A stretch of 64,000 nucleotides of DNA from Pseudomonas sp. MYb60 (GCF_002979555.1 NZ_PCOZ01000014.1:40947-104946), one strand, 5' to 3'; shown: positions 16,388 to 25,675, numbered from the stretch's first letter. Notes: a model not told the origin generated them from the letters alone. Program-made: numbers and translations.

Positions 16388-16639
16388 GTGGCAAAGTCCT
16401 CTTCCGCAGCACCCTCCCCACCTGATGCCTACCAACGCCTGGCCATCCGGGTACAAAAGATCATTAACTCGACCAATGCCCAGAAGTCCAAGGCCGCCTT
16501 GATCTTCCGTTTGCCGGACGAGCCGGAGGATGAATGGCAGCGCTTGCTGGAGGAAATTGCGGAGAACGACAACGTGACCCTCGCTTATCGAGACGACGGC
16601 GGCGTGCAGATTTTCTGGGTTGTGCCGAAGGAAGATTGA
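16388..16639 (+). CDS. DUF1654 protein, probably SOS-controlled
   Basis: 83 residues from GTG at 16388, which follows AAGGATT; an ATG at 16358 lies inside the LexA box and is therefore unlikely to be used. The body (YQRLAIRVQKIINS, KAALIFRLPDEPEDEW, NDNVTLAYRDDGGVQIFWVVP) is the DUF1654 family, small proteins largely restricted to Pseudomonas, with no known function. Its stop is 4 bases before the start of endA, so in the ancestor the pair formed a damage-inducible unit with a nuclease. Start choice and SOS control are inference from position. Confidence 0.85.
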   Translation: MAKSSSAAPSPPDAYQRLAIRVQKIINSTNAQKSKAALIFRLPDEPEDEWQRLLEEIAENDNVTLAYRDDGGVQIFWVVPKED

Positions 16640-16643
16640 TTCA

Positions 16644-17010
16644 ATGAGTGTCCGTTTTATTGCGGTGTGTTGCCTGTTGTTTGCCGCGACCGTCCATGCC
16701 CAGGCGCCCCGACCCTTCAGCGAAGCCAAGAAAGTCGCCTGGAAACTTTAAGCATCACAATCCACCGAGTTTTATTGCGGCTGCAAATACACCGGCAATC
16801 GCGTCGACCTCGAAGCCTGCGGCTACGTCCCGCGCAAGAACGCTGGCCGTGCGGCCCGTATCGAGGGGGAGCATATCGTTCCCGCCTGGTAGGTCGGCCA
16901 TCAGCGCCAGTGCTGGCAGGACGACGGGCGAAAGGACTGCACACGCCGCGACGACGTTTTCAAACGTGCAGAAGCAGACCTGCACAACCTGGTGCCGAGC
17001 ATTTGCGAGG
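16644..17010 (+). pseudogene. endA: Endonuclease I, 5' half, broken by nonsense codons and by the island
   Basis: Remains of the DNA-specific endonuclease I, normally periplasmic or secreted. The signal peptide (FIAVCCLLFAATVHA) and the family text FYCGCKYTGNRVDLEACGY, EHIVPAW, GHQRQCWQD and ADLHNLVPS are readable in one frame. A TAA at 16749-16751 replaces a probable Tyr codon, a TAG at 16890-16892 replaces the Gln after EHIVPAW, and the catalytic-region Trp of EWEH is Gly. Reading stops matching after the GAG codon at 17007-17009 and resumes at 31710. The two halves together give about 229 codons, the normal EndA length, so nothing was lost at the break. Confidence 0.92.
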
Positions 17011-17011
17011 T

Positions 17012-17019
17012 TTATCCGA
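17012..17019. repeat. Left terminal inverted repeat of the island
   Basis: TTATCCGA, directly after the last recognisable endA base; its reverse complement is at 31698-31705. Eight bases is short, so chance is possible, but both copies lie within a few bases of the two breakpoints. Confidence 0.4.
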
Positions 17020-17118
17020 GAGAGTCCCGTTTTTAAGACGCGTCGACATTCTTTCCCCTGGCGCATTTACAGCAAGATAACCTGCTGATTAGCTTTGCCT
17101 TATGAAGCGAATGGCGCT

Positions 17119-18051
17119 TCACGTACTGGACGGCGATTGCGGCGTATCAGGATTGAGTTGCTGACGTCTGAATTGCCCCGGGGGCTGGCCATGTATTTGG
17201 CGAAAACGTCGGGAGAAATAAGCTTCATCAGCGAAACCGCAGAGTCTCGCCACCTCCCCCACGGGCCGTGTTCCATTGAGCAAAAAATTGCGCGCCGCGT
17301 GCATCCTGCGCTCAAGAACCAGCTCGGTGAACGTCTTGCCGATTTCCTTGCGTAACCAGTGCGTCAGGTACGTCGGTGAAAGGTACGTCGCGGCAGCAAC
17401 CTTGATCAGGTTGAGATCGGGGTCAGCGATATTCTTGCGCAAATATTCGGACATCCTGCTCAGTGCGTCGCGTCGGCTGGCTTCAGCGGCATTTTCTTCA
17501 GCCAACCGTTTAAGCGGCTCGGCGTACAAGGCACAGACGCTGCCCACCATTTGCAGCAGCAGCCCCTTGAGCATCTCGCGAGTACCGAACTGACGGTTTC
17601 CATCCAGCACTCGCATCTGTTCGATCAAGGCACAAACGCGGATGAAATCCTCATCACCAAGAATGAAATCCAGGTGCTCCTGAAAGCGGAACGGCGACAA
17701 CTCGGGCGCCAGGAGAATCGAGACTTCCTCCAGATCCATCGGATCGCACTGCAAGTGCGGCAGCAGAAAGGTCTGGGAAAAATTGATGACCATGAAATTG
17801 CTGTCGGCTGGATGCGGAATCACGTGCACGCGATGCGGCAGTATGAAGGCGAGCGTGTTGCGCGGGAAAGGACGCACGACGTTGCCGATGTGCTGCACGG
17901 TATCGCCACCCAGGTTGACCTGGATCTGAAAGTACTCATGTCGATGCGGGCTGGTTTCGGCGTGCCGTCCTTTCTTGTCGCGGATGTAGAAGTCCGTCAG
18001 TTCGCTGCGCTGCTGCATGACATAGGTGGGTACTCGGCTCGTTGACGACAT
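17119..18051 (-). CDS. AraC-family transcriptional regulator
   Basis: 310 residues. The N-terminal half is a cupin-type sensor (PHRHEYFQIQVNLGG, LAFILPHRVHVIPHP) and the C-terminal 100 residues hold the two helix-turn-helix motifs (LNLIKVAAATYLSPTYLTHWLRK; VGEVARLCGFADEAYFSRRF). It is divergent from the MFS-FAH-SDR-dehydrogenase operon across 586 bases and is the obvious candidate to activate it in response to the substrate. The substrate is not known. Start at 18051 is likely; it lies directly in the island, 108 bases from the left endA break. Confidence 0.85.
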   Translation of the reverse strand: MSSTSRVPTYVMQQRSELTDFYIRDKKGRHAETSPHRHEYFQIQVNLGGDTVQHIGNVVRPFPRNTLAFILPHRVHVIPHPADSNFMVINFSQTFLLPHLQCDPMDLEEVSILLAPELSPFRFQEHLDFILGDEDFIRVCALIEQMRVLDGNRQFGTREMLKGLLLQMVGSVCALYAEPLKRLAEENAAEASRRDALSRMSEYLRKNIADPDLNLIKVAAATYLSPTYLTHWLRKEIGKTFTELVLERRMHAARNFLLNGTRPVGEVARLCGFADEAYFSRRFRQIHGQPPGQFRRQQLNPDTPQSPSST

Positions 18052-18637
18052 CGCCTGAGGATCCTCGATAGGTACATGGACAGGTTGTCGTCGCGCCGGG
18101 ATGCCGACGGCGACGAGGGTGATTGTGTAGGCGTAAACGGTTGAATATCAACCGGTCATAGGATGATACCGGGTCGCATAAAAATAATTGCATGAGCGAG
18201 TGCCAGGTCGAGCGTCCAAAAAATCAACGTCCAAATATAAATTTTAATTGCTTATAAAACATATAGTTAACAATCAAACCTAACAGAAAAATAGAAAACT
18301 TCTGATTAGCTTTTTCTTGGACACCTGCGTTAACGGCTGTTTTCAAGAGAAAAAACGGTCTAACGCCTCCGTTGATTTCAGATGGTTGTACGATCACCTT
18401 AATGGCCAATGCAGCCCGACCCTTCTAAAAACAATCAAAAGGTGCGCACCCATGACCCAGCATTTCACCCTCTCGACTCCTCCCCCGAATGCCCCTGTCC
18501 GAAGGCGTATCTGATCGCCTGACAGCAGCTGTTCGCGCCTTTTATTCAAGTAGCGATTGCTATGCCCCGACCCCGAAGGCATCGGCTTCGGCTGCGCGCG
18601 AACATCTCGATTCTTCTAACAATAAAAAGGTCTACTC
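18052..18637. promoter_or_regulatory. Divergent control region, AraC gene / MFS operon
   Basis: 586 bases without a supported gene. It is clearly more AT-rich than its surroundings between about 18180 and 18330, as expected for promoters in a GC-rich genome. It must hold the AraC binding sites and the promoters of both units; I could not single out a convincing repeated site. Confidence 0.4.
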
Positions 18638-19987
18638 ATGTCGAACTCGCAAACCACCTCGTCCACCGCGCCGTCGCTGGGTGTCGGTGCCCGGGACGCC
18701 GTGCAGCCACAACGACTGCCAACGCGTCGGCGCTGGTTAATGCTGTCGCTACTGCTGATCGCAACCATCATCAACTACATCGACCGGGTGAACATTTCGA
18801 TTGCGGCACCGTTCCTTGCCAAGGATCTGGGCCTGGACAAGATCGAAATGGGCCTGATTTTTTCTGCATTTGCATGGACGTACGCCCTCGCCCTAGTGCC
18901 CGCTGGGTTTGTGGCGGATCGCTTCGGATCCCGATTCACCTACGGCGTATCACTGATCAGTTGGTCGACCGTCACCGTGTGCCAAGGCTTCGCCACGGGC
19001 TTCGCGTCTCTGTTCGGGCTGCGCCTGGCGGTCGGTGCCATGGAGGCTCCAGCCTTTCCGGCCAATAGCCGCGCGGTGACGGTGTGGTTCCCAGCCCGGG
19101 AACGGGGCATGGCCAGCAGCATTTACGTATGCGGCCAGTATCTGGGCACGGCACTGTTTACCGGTGTGCTGTTATGGCTGGCGACAACCTATGACTGGCG
19201 ACATGTGTTTTACAGCACCGGCGCACTCGGCATTGTCTTCGGTGTGGCCTGGCTATACCTATACCGCGATCCATTGAACTGCAAAAAAGTCAGCAAGGAA
19301 GAACTGAGGTACATCGAGTCCGGCGGTGGCCTGGTAAAGAGCAGCCAGGAACGAACTAAATTCAACTGGCGGCAGATCGCAGAGCTTTTCAGCTATCGGC
19401 AGATCTGGGCGATTTGCATCGGCAAGTTCGCCAGCACCTCGGCGTTGTACTTCTTCCTGACCTGGTTCCCGACGTACCTGATCGAAGAGCGCAAGCTGAC
19501 CATGATCAAGGCCGGGATCTTCGCGGTATTGCCGTTCGTAGGCGCGACAGTAGGAATTTTGCTCGCCGGCATTGTCTCCGACCTACTTATCCGCCGCGGC
19601 TACTCAATGTCTTTCGCTCGCAAGCTGCCCTTGGTAGTCGGATCGATGCTGGGGATGTCTATCGTTCTGGTGAACTTCACCGACTCGAACGTAATCTGCA
19701 TTGCCGTGCTGACCATCGCCTTCTTCGCCCAGGGCATCGCCTCGTCCTCGTGGGCGGCGGTATCGGAGGTGGCGCCCAAGGAACTGATCGGCCTGACCGG
19801 CGGGGTCACCAGCCTGGCCGCCAATATCGGCGGAATTGTCACCCCGATCGTGATTGGCGGCATCGTCCACGCAACCGGCACGTTTGCCTACGCCTTCTGG
19901 TTCATTGGCGGCGTGGCGCTGATTGGCACCTTGTCTTATTCGTTGCTGCTCGGCCGCTTGTATCGCATTGAACTCAAGGCGCGCTGA
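18638..19987 (+). CDS. MFS transporter, anion:cation symporter type
   Basis: 449 residues with twelve predicted membrane segments; the first (WLMLSLLLIATIINYIDRVN) carries the family's NYIDR motif, and RFGSRFTYG follows in the first cytoplasmic loop. This branch (GudP, GarP, hexuronate and phthalate carriers) imports organic anions such as sugar acids with protons or sodium. It is the first gene of the operon activated, presumably, by the divergent AraC protein and is followed by three enzymes of carboxylate breakdown, so its cargo is probably their substrate. Exact cargo unknown. Confidence 0.85.
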   Translation: MSNSQTTSSTAPSLGVGARDAVQPQRLPTRRRWLMLSLLLIATIINYIDRVNISIAAPFLAKDLGLDKIEMGLIFSAFAWTYALALVPAGFVADRFGSRFTYGVSLISWSTVTVCQGFATGFASLFGLRLAVGAMEAPAFPANSRAVTVWFPARERGMASSIYVCGQYLGTALFTGVLLWLATTYDWRHVFYSTGALGIVFGVAWLYLYRDPLNCKKVSKEELRYIESGGGLVKSSQERTKFNWRQIAELFSYRQIWAICIGKFASTSALYFFLTWFPTYLIEERKLTMIKAGIFAVLPFVGATVGILLAGIVSDLLIRRGYSMSFARKLPLVVGSMLGMSIVLVNFTDSNVICIAVLTIAFFAQGIASSSWAAVSEVAPKELIGLTGGVTSLAANIGGIVTPIVIGGIVHATGTFAYAFWFIGGVALIGTLSYSLLLGRLYRIELKAR

Positions 19988-20086
19988 GCTCAGAAAAGCG
20001 TTTTTCTCCAACACGAAGCGGCTTTCGTCCAACTTCGCAAAATGATGCCGCCGTAGGCTGATGCTTCCAACAGGACAACGACAAAA

Positions 20087-20779
20087 ATGACTATGACCGA
20101 ATACGTTTTCACTCCGGATTTGCCCGTGACCTTGCCGGTTGCCGGCAGCCAGCAGCGCTTTCCCGTTGGCCGGGTATTTTGCGTCGGACGCAATTACCCC
20201 TGGCCAGATACTCAAGGGCAATCCCGCCAGCCGCCCGTGTTCTTCATGAAACCGGCGAACAACGTGGTGGATGCCGTGGGTGAGGTGGCGTTCCCGTCGT
20301 TGACCGAAGAATTCGCCCACGAAATCGAACTTGTCGTGGCGATTGGTGAAGGTGGCGCGAACATTCCGGAAAGCCAGGCCTTGGCATATGTTTGGGGCTA
20401 CGCCGCCGGACTTGACCTGACTCGTCGTGATGTCCAGCGTCTGGCCAAATGCAATGGTTTGCCTTGGGAAGGTGCCAAGGTGTTCGACGGCGCCGCACCG
20501 ATGACCGCCATTGTGCCGGTCACTCGCACAGGGCATCCCGATGGGGAGTTGTGGTTGAACGTCAATGGCGAGGAACGCCAGCGCGACAGCCTCGACAGCC
20601 AGATCTGGTCTGTCAGTGAAATCATCAGCCGTATTTCACAATACGTCGCTCTCAGAGCCGGCGACCTGATCATGACCGGCAGCCCGGCAGGCGTCGATGT
20701 GCTGCAACCCGGCGACATTATCAATGCCGGAATCGATGGCATCGGCCAACTGGAAATGCGCGTCAGTCAGCGTCCTTGA
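20087..20779 (+). CDS. Fumarylacetoacetate hydrolase-family protein
   Basis: 230 residues from the ATG at 20087 (a second ATG at 20093 is possible). The FAH fold is clear: GRVFCVGRNYPWP, then FFMKPANNVV, the metal-binding HEIELVVAIGEG and the C-terminal GDLIMTGSPAGVDVLQPGD. Family members hydrolyse or decarboxylate 2-oxo acids, for example fumarylpyruvate or 2-keto-3-deoxy acids. It lies 99 bases after the carrier and 42 before the SDR gene, in an operon that looks like a route from a hydroxy acid to central metabolites. Confidence 0.88.
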   Translation: MTMTEYVFTPDLPVTLPVAGSQQRFPVGRVFCVGRNYPWPDTQGQSRQPPVFFMKPANNVVDAVGEVAFPSLTEEFAHEIELVVAIGEGGANIPESQALAYVWGYAAGLDLTRRDVQRLAKCNGLPWEGAKVFDGAAPMTAIVPVTRTGHPDGELWLNVNGEERQRDSLDSQIWSVSEIISRISQYVALRAGDLIMTGSPAGVDVLQPGDIINAGIDGIGQLEMRVSQRP

Positions 20780-20821
20780 CCCCGGCATTCGCACCCTCGA
20801 ATTGAATAAGGAGAAAACACC

Positions 20822-21580
20822 ATGAACAGTTCTTTGAAAGTAGCCCTGGTGACCGGCGCCGGCAGCGGAATCGGCCGCGCCGTGGCCCTCGGCCTGCTGG
20901 CCGATGGATTCAAACTGGTATTGGCTGGACGCCGGCCCGAGCCTTTGCAGGAATTGGTCGATTTGGCAGTCAACGAAGGACACGAAGCGTTAGCAGTGCC
21001 CACCGATGTGCGCGATCCGGCCAGTGTCGACGCGCTGTTTGCAACCATCGCAGAGGTGTACGGGCGCCTGGACGTCGTATTCAACAACGCCGGGGTCAAT
21101 GCCCCCGCCGTACCACTAGATGAACTAACGTTCGAGCAGTGGCGAAACGTGATCGACACCAACCTCAACGGCGTTTTCCTCTGTGCTCGCGGCGCCTTCG
21201 CACTGATGCGCCGGCAACAGCCACAAGGCGGTCGCATCATCAACAACGGTTCGATTTCAGCCCATACTCCACGACCTTTGAGCAGCGCTTATACCGCCAG
21301 CAAACATGCGGTGCTGGGACTGACCAAATCCCTCGCCCTTGACGGGCGAGAATTCAACATTGCCTGCAGTCAGATCGACATCGGCAACGCCCTGACTGAA
21401 ATGTCGGTGCGCATGACCAAAGGCGTACGCCAGGCCAACGGCACCATCGCGGTAGAACCGATGGTGGACGTCAAGCATGTGGCCGATGCCGTGCGCTACA
21501 TCGCCGGTCTGCCGCTGGAGGCGAACGTCCTGAACATGACGGTCATGGCCACCGCCATGCCGTTTGCCGGTCGCGGTTGA
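20822..21580 (+). CDS. Short-chain dehydrogenase/reductase
   Basis: 252 residues with the classical SDR pattern: cofactor motif TGAGSGIG (residues 12-19), NNAGVNAP, catalytic Ser in NNGSISAH and the YTASK pair. ATG at 20822 follows AAGGAGA. It oxidises or reduces a hydroxyl group on an unknown substrate with NAD(P). It lies between the FAH-fold gene and the 2-hydroxyacid dehydrogenase on the same strand. Confidence 0.9.
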   Translation: MNSSLKVALVTGAGSGIGRAVALGLLADGFKLVLAGRRPEPLQELVDLAVNEGHEALAVPTDVRDPASVDALFATIAEVYGRLDVVFNNAGVNAPAVPLDELTFEQWRNVIDTNLNGVFLCARGAFALMRRQQPQGGRIINNGSISAHTPRPLSSAYTASKHAVLGLTKSLALDGREFNIACSQIDIGNALTEMSVRMTKGVRQANGTIAVEPMVDVKHVADAVRYIAGLPLEANVLNMTVMATAMPFAGRG

Positions 21581-21613
21581 ACCCGCCATTCCATTTCGTT
21601 ATTTGAGGTTTAC

Positions 21614-22570
21614 ATGAAGCCAGAAGTCTTGCAGCTCAGCCCGATCCTGATCCCTGAAATAAACAGCCGGCTCAATGAACTGTTTACGGTCAGACGCTAT
21701 TTCGAGCAGGCCGACAAACCAGCCTATTTGCAGGAGCATGGCGTGAGCATTCGCGGCGTGATCACCGGCGGGCATACCGGCATCAGCCAGGCGCTGATGG
21801 CGCAACTGCCCAACCTGGAAGTGGTGGCGGTCAACGGCGTGGGCACCGATGCGGTGGATCTGGCCTACGCCCGGGATCGCGGGATCCGCGTGACCGCGAC
21901 GATCGGCGCGCTGACCGAAGATGTCGCCGATCTGGCGATCGGATTGTTGATTGCTGTATGTCGTGGGTTATGCACCAGTGATCGTTACGTGCGCTCGGGC
22001 CAATGGCCCCACAGCGCGACACCGTTGGCACCGTTGCCGTTGGCCCGCCAGGTCTCCGGCATGCGCATCGGTATCGTCGGCATGGGCCGCGTCGGGCGGG
22101 CAGTGGCGACCCGCGCAGCGGCGTTCGGCTGCCCGATCAGTTACACCGATCTGCAGCCGATGAGCGATGTGAACTACACCTTCATCGCCGATCTGCAGCA
22201 ACTGGCCAGCAACAGCGATGCGTTGATTCTCGCGGCCGCCGCCGACAAGGCTGAAGCCATCATCAATGCCCAGGTGCTGCAAGCCTTGGGCAAGGGCGGG
22301 TATTTGATCAACGTGGCTCGCGGCAAACTCGTCAACGAGGCTGATCTGGTGTCTGCGCTTGAAGCAGGTGAGATCGCAGGTGCGGCGCTGGATGTGTTTG
22401 TCGACGAGCCGAACGTTCCCGAGGCGCTGTTCGGCAACGAGCAAGTGGTGCTGCAGCCACACCGCGCCAGCGCGACTCTGCAGACCCGAACGCGAATGGG
22501 CGAGATGGTGGTGGCGAGCCTGGTTGACAGTTTTGCCGGGAAAACACCACTTGGGTGTGTGACCGGCTGA
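21614..22570 (+). CDS. D-isomer-specific 2-hydroxyacid dehydrogenase
   Basis: 318 residues. NAD-binding domain GMRIGIVGMGRVGRAVATRA near the middle, catalytic Arg in INVARGKLVNEADL, Glu in FVDEPNVPEAL and His in VVLQPHRAS. The family includes glyoxylate/hydroxypyruvate and phosphoglycerate dehydrogenases; this one resembles the GhrB-like group that reduces 2-oxo acids. Last gene of the carrier-FAH-SDR operon, 33 bases after the SDR gene with GAGGT before the ATG. Confidence 0.88.
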   Translation: MKPEVLQLSPILIPEINSRLNELFTVRRYFEQADKPAYLQEHGVSIRGVITGGHTGISQALMAQLPNLEVVAVNGVGTDAVDLAYARDRGIRVTATIGALTEDVADLAIGLLIAVCRGLCTSDRYVRSGQWPHSATPLAPLPLARQVSGMRIGIVGMGRVGRAVATRAAAFGCPISYTDLQPMSDVNYTFIADLQQLASNSDALILAAAADKAEAIINAQVLQALGKGGYLINVARGKLVNEADLVSALEAGEIAGAALDVFVDEPNVPEALFGNEQVVLQPHRASATLQTRTRMGEMVVASLVDSFAGKTPLGCVTG

Positions 22571-22907
22571 ATAACGGCCACCTTGGGGGAGTAGCGAACC
22601 TTCAGAGGTGGCAAGGCCATTGCGCGGTCGTTCAGGTTACCCACAGCTGGCATTTGATGTGGGTCCGGTAAACACGCCCTGTCTCGTTGGTAGATTCCGA
22701 GCAACACCTTCGTCAGCGCTTTGATCATTGTTGACGACGCCACGAATGGGGCTTGCCACACTCCAGCCTGGATAGGGTGTAAACCAAAAAAATGACCTGT
22801 TAAGCATTGAGGTTTACAAGTCATTTTCTGGGTTTATCGCCTATCACCGCGCGCAGGCAGTACGCAAAGGAAGGCATTTAGCTTGCCTCGTTAACGAGCA
22901 CCCTAGC
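22571..22907. other. Convergent intergenic region in the island
   Basis: 337 bases between the convergent operons. No supported gene. It contains the terminator hairpin at 22789-22827 for the minus-strand operon; I see nothing else in it. It is also the boundary between the two functional halves of the island. Confidence 0.5.
22789..22827 (-). terminator. Terminator-like hairpin after the acyl-CoA synthetase operon
   Basis: Stem AAAATGAC / GTCATTTT with a 23-base loop. Read on the minus strand it ends in a run of seven T (22792-22786), so it would stop transcription coming from the acyl-CoA synthetase gene. The loop is longer than usual for intrinsic terminators. Confidence 0.45.
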
Positions 22908-24509
22908 TTAGAGCTCAACGGGTACACCTCGCCTCTTCAGCTCTTCCTTTATCAATAACTTGGTGACCTTTCCGTAACCCGACTTCGGAAGAGCCTCCCA
23001 AAAAAATACATGTTTGGGCACCTTGTAGCGGGCTATGCGCGCAGTCATCCACTCCAGCAGCTCCTCTTCCCTTAAGACCACACCCTGCCTGCGCACACAG
23101 ACGGCAACTCCGATTTCACCCCAGTGAGCGTCAGGCAATCCCAGAACCGCAACCTCACTGATGTCTTCGTGAGTGAGGATCTTTTCTTCGATTTCGCGCG
23201 GGTAGATGTTGGAGCCGCCGGAGATGTACATGTCTGATGATCGTCCGGTGAGGTAGATGTAGCCTTCGGCATCCATGTGTCCCATATCACCTGTGCAGAA
23301 CCAGCCATTGCGGAACGATTTCGCGTTTGCTTCGGGATTGTTGTAATAGCCGACGAATACCGCCGGGCCCACAACACAGACCTCTCCTGTCACTCCGGCC
23401 GCTAACTCGTTACCAGCTTCGTCCTGAATCGATACCTGCATGCCAGTTCGTTCATAGCCGCAGGTTGACGGGCGTTTAGCGTTTTCATGCTCGTAAGGAG
23501 GCAGTACCGTGATATTGCCAGTCACTTCACCGAGGCCGTAATACTGGACTAAGACGGGGCCGAGCTTCTCGAGTGCAAGTTTTTTGTCGGCTTCATACAT
23601 GGGAGCGCCGGCATAAATTACATGGCGCAGACTCTGATGGTTCCATTTGTCCACACTGGGATGTTCGACCATCATTTTCAGCACTGTAGGCACTGTGAAA
23701 ATATTCGTGAGACGGTGTCTTTCGATCAGCTCGAAGGCCAGGTCAATATCGAATCGGTCAGAAGACAAGACCACCGTCGGCGCTCCCCGCGCAACGATAT
23801 TCAGTTGATGAATGCCGGCGCCATGAGACAACGGGGCAACGACCAGTGAGCCATCTTCATGAGTAGTACCCGGCAGGAGATCAGCCAGATGATTATTGAC
23901 CACAAAGGCGAGCTGGCCATGAGTCAACACTGCCGCCTTAGGCTTGCCTGTCGTGCCTGATGTGAATAGAAACCAGCACGGGCTGTCCCGTCCCACTGCT
24001 GCGTTCGGTACGGACTCACCCAAGTGCTTGAGGATTAGATCGTTGGCAAACGGACGCTGATCTACGACTACCGGATTCGCCCCTTGTAGCCAGATTAAGT
24101 CCATCTGCGGCTCAGTTTTGCAAACAGCTGCGGCATGCTCAGGAAAGTCGCTCTGACAGAGAAAAACACGGCTCTGTGTGACTGATGCCATGTAGATCAC
24201 TTCGTCGGGCGTTATGCGGAAGTTAGTGGGCACCCATATTGCCCCGAGCCGGAGCGTGGCGAACAGCGACTCAAACATCTCACTGCTGTTCTTCGAATGC
24301 ACCAGCACTTTATCGCCGTGCCCTACCCCGCGCGCGGCGAGAGAAGCTGCCAATGCGCTGACACGACTGTCAAACTGAGCCCAGGTCAATGTCCTATCGC
24401 CAAAGATAATCGCCGGGTGATCGGGAAGGCGTCGCGCATTTTGGGTGACCCAGTTAGATAGGTTCATGACCCGTTCAGAAACCGCCGAAATCTGCGCAAC
24501 CATCGTCAT
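22908..24509 (-). CDS. Acyl-CoA synthetase (AMP-forming)
   Basis: 533 residues of the ANL superfamily. The ATP-loop FLFTSGTTGKPKA lies near residue 188, YYGLGEVTGN in the middle, the hinge TGDMGHMDAEGYIYLTGR in the C-terminal third and the catalytic Lys in LPKSGYGKVTK near the end. It activates a carboxylate to its CoA thioester. It follows the thiolase-like gene with a 4-base overlap, so both act in one pathway. The acid is not identified; medium-chain or aromatic acids are typical for this branch. Confidence 0.9.
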   Translation of the reverse strand: MTMVAQISAVSERVMNLSNWVTQNARRLPDHPAIIFGDRTLTWAQFDSRVSALAASLAARGVGHGDKVLVHSKNSSEMFESLFATLRLGAIWVPTNFRITPDEVIYMASVTQSRVFLCQSDFPEHAAAVCKTEPQMDLIWLQGANPVVVDQRPFANDLILKHLGESVPNAAVGRDSPCWFLFTSGTTGKPKAAVLTHGQLAFVVNNHLADLLPGTTHEDGSLVVAPLSHGAGIHQLNIVARGAPTVVLSSDRFDIDLAFELIERHRLTNIFTVPTVLKMMVEHPSVDKWNHQSLRHVIYAGAPMYEADKKLALEKLGPVLVQYYGLGEVTGNITVLPPYEHENAKRPSTCGYERTGMQVSIQDEAGNELAAGVTGEVCVVGPAVFVGYYNNPEANAKSFRNGWFCTGDMGHMDAEGYIYLTGRSSDMYISGGSNIYPREIEEKILTHEDISEVAVLGLPDAHWGEIGVAVCVRRQGVVLREEELLEWMTARIARYKVPKHVFFWEALPKSGYGKVTKLLIKEELKRRGVPVEL

Positions 24510-25675
24510 TTCGTACGCTCCAAGATAGAGACATAGTTGGTCACTGCCGCCCCCCCCATATTGAATACGCCCGCCAATTGGGTGTTTGGAACTTGCATGT
24601 CACCGGCCTCATTCATCAATTGCATAGCTGCCATCACATGCATCGACACGCCAGTGGCGCCCAAGGGATGACCTCTCGCCTTTAAGCCACCGGACACGTT
24701 GATTGGCAGCCGACCTTTCTTGTGGGTAATACCCTCACGTACAATCTTCCAGCCCTCACCTTGTTTCGCGAGCCCCATAGCCTCGTATTGCAGCATCTCC
24801 GCGATGGTGAAACAGTCGTGGGTCTCCACGAGGCTGATATCTCCCAGTGAAACTCCTGCGGTATTTCGCGCTGTGTCCCATGCGTGCCTTGCGCCCTCGA
24901 ACACGAGCGGATCACGTCTCGAAAGCGGCAGGAAATCATTAACATGAATACGCGCGCGGAATCGGATAGACCGTTTCAATCGGGCAGCTGTTGCTTGATC
25001 TGCAAGCACAATCGCTGCTGCACCGTCCGAAACAAGCGAGCAGTCGGTGCGACGAAGCGGCCCAGCGACAATAGGGTTCCTTTCCGAAACTTCATTGCAG
25101 AACTGGAAACCAAGATCCTTGCGGATGTGTGCATAGGGGTTGTGAACCCCATTGGCGTGATTCTTCGCCGCGATGAGTGCTAGCTCTTCGCGATGATCAC
25201 CGTAGCGGTCGAAGTATGCAGTGGCGATCCGACCGAATATTCCAGCAAAGCCCTCTGGGCTTTCTTCTTCACGACGGTAACAGCCACTGAGCAAGATGCC
25301 AGGGATGCTACTGGAGTCCACTGCGGTCATCTTTTCCGCGCCGATTACCAACGCAATGCGGCCGCGACCACTTTCGATGTAATCCATGGCCGCATGAATG
25401 GCAGCCGTGCCCGTCGCGCAAGCGTTTTCAACATGAACAGCCGGAGTAAAGCGCAAGGCCGGCTCGCCGAGCGCGACAAGTGCCGCTTCAAATCCTTGTG
25501 GAGTGAGGCCGTTGTTGTAGACGCCTACAGAGATCATATCTACATCACTGGGAGCCACTTGCGCATGCTCCAGAGCAGCCCGTGAAACCCGCGACATCAG
25601 AGACTCGATATCAAGATCATCGAGCTTGCCGAAGGGTGTATGTGCCCAACCTACAATCGCCGCCTGCCTAGACAT
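24506..25675 (-). CDS. Thiolase-like acyltransferase (SCP-x type)
   Basis: 389 residues of the thiolase superfamily, SCP-x/acetyl-CoA acetyltransferase branch. The nucleophilic Cys is in VENACATGTAAIH (near 90) and the His in GHPLGATG. The second active-site Cys of classical thiolases is absent: the C-terminal loop reads FNMGGAAVTNYV. Proteins of this branch cleave or form branched or substituted 3-oxoacyl-CoA. It overlaps the synthetase by 4 bases and would use its product after further oxidation. No dehydrogenase or hydratase for the steps between is in the operon. Confidence 0.85.
   Translation of the reverse strand: MSRQAAIVGWAHTPFGKLDDLDIESLMSRVSRAALEHAQVAPSDVDMISVGVYNNGLTPQGFEAALVALGEPALRFTPAVHVENACATGTAAIHAAMDYIESGRGRIALVIGAEKMTAVDSSSIPGILLSGCYRREEESPEGFAGIFGRIATAYFDRYGDHREELALIAAKNHANGVHNPYAHIRKDLGFQFCNEVSERNPIVAGPLRRTDCSLVSDGAAAIVLADQATAARLKRSIRFRARIHVNDFLPLSRRDPLVFEGARHAWDTARNTAGVSLGDISLVETHDCFTIAEMLQYEAMGLAKQGEGWKIVREGITHKKGRLPINVSGGLKARGHPLGATGVSMHVMAAMQLMNEAGDMQVPNTQLAGVFNMGGAAVTNYVSILERTK

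Noticed and set aside
22789..22827. Hairpin in the middle of the island as an attachment or recombination site
   Set aside because: It ends in a T-run in the direction of the upstream operon and sits after its last gene, so a terminator is the simpler reading.
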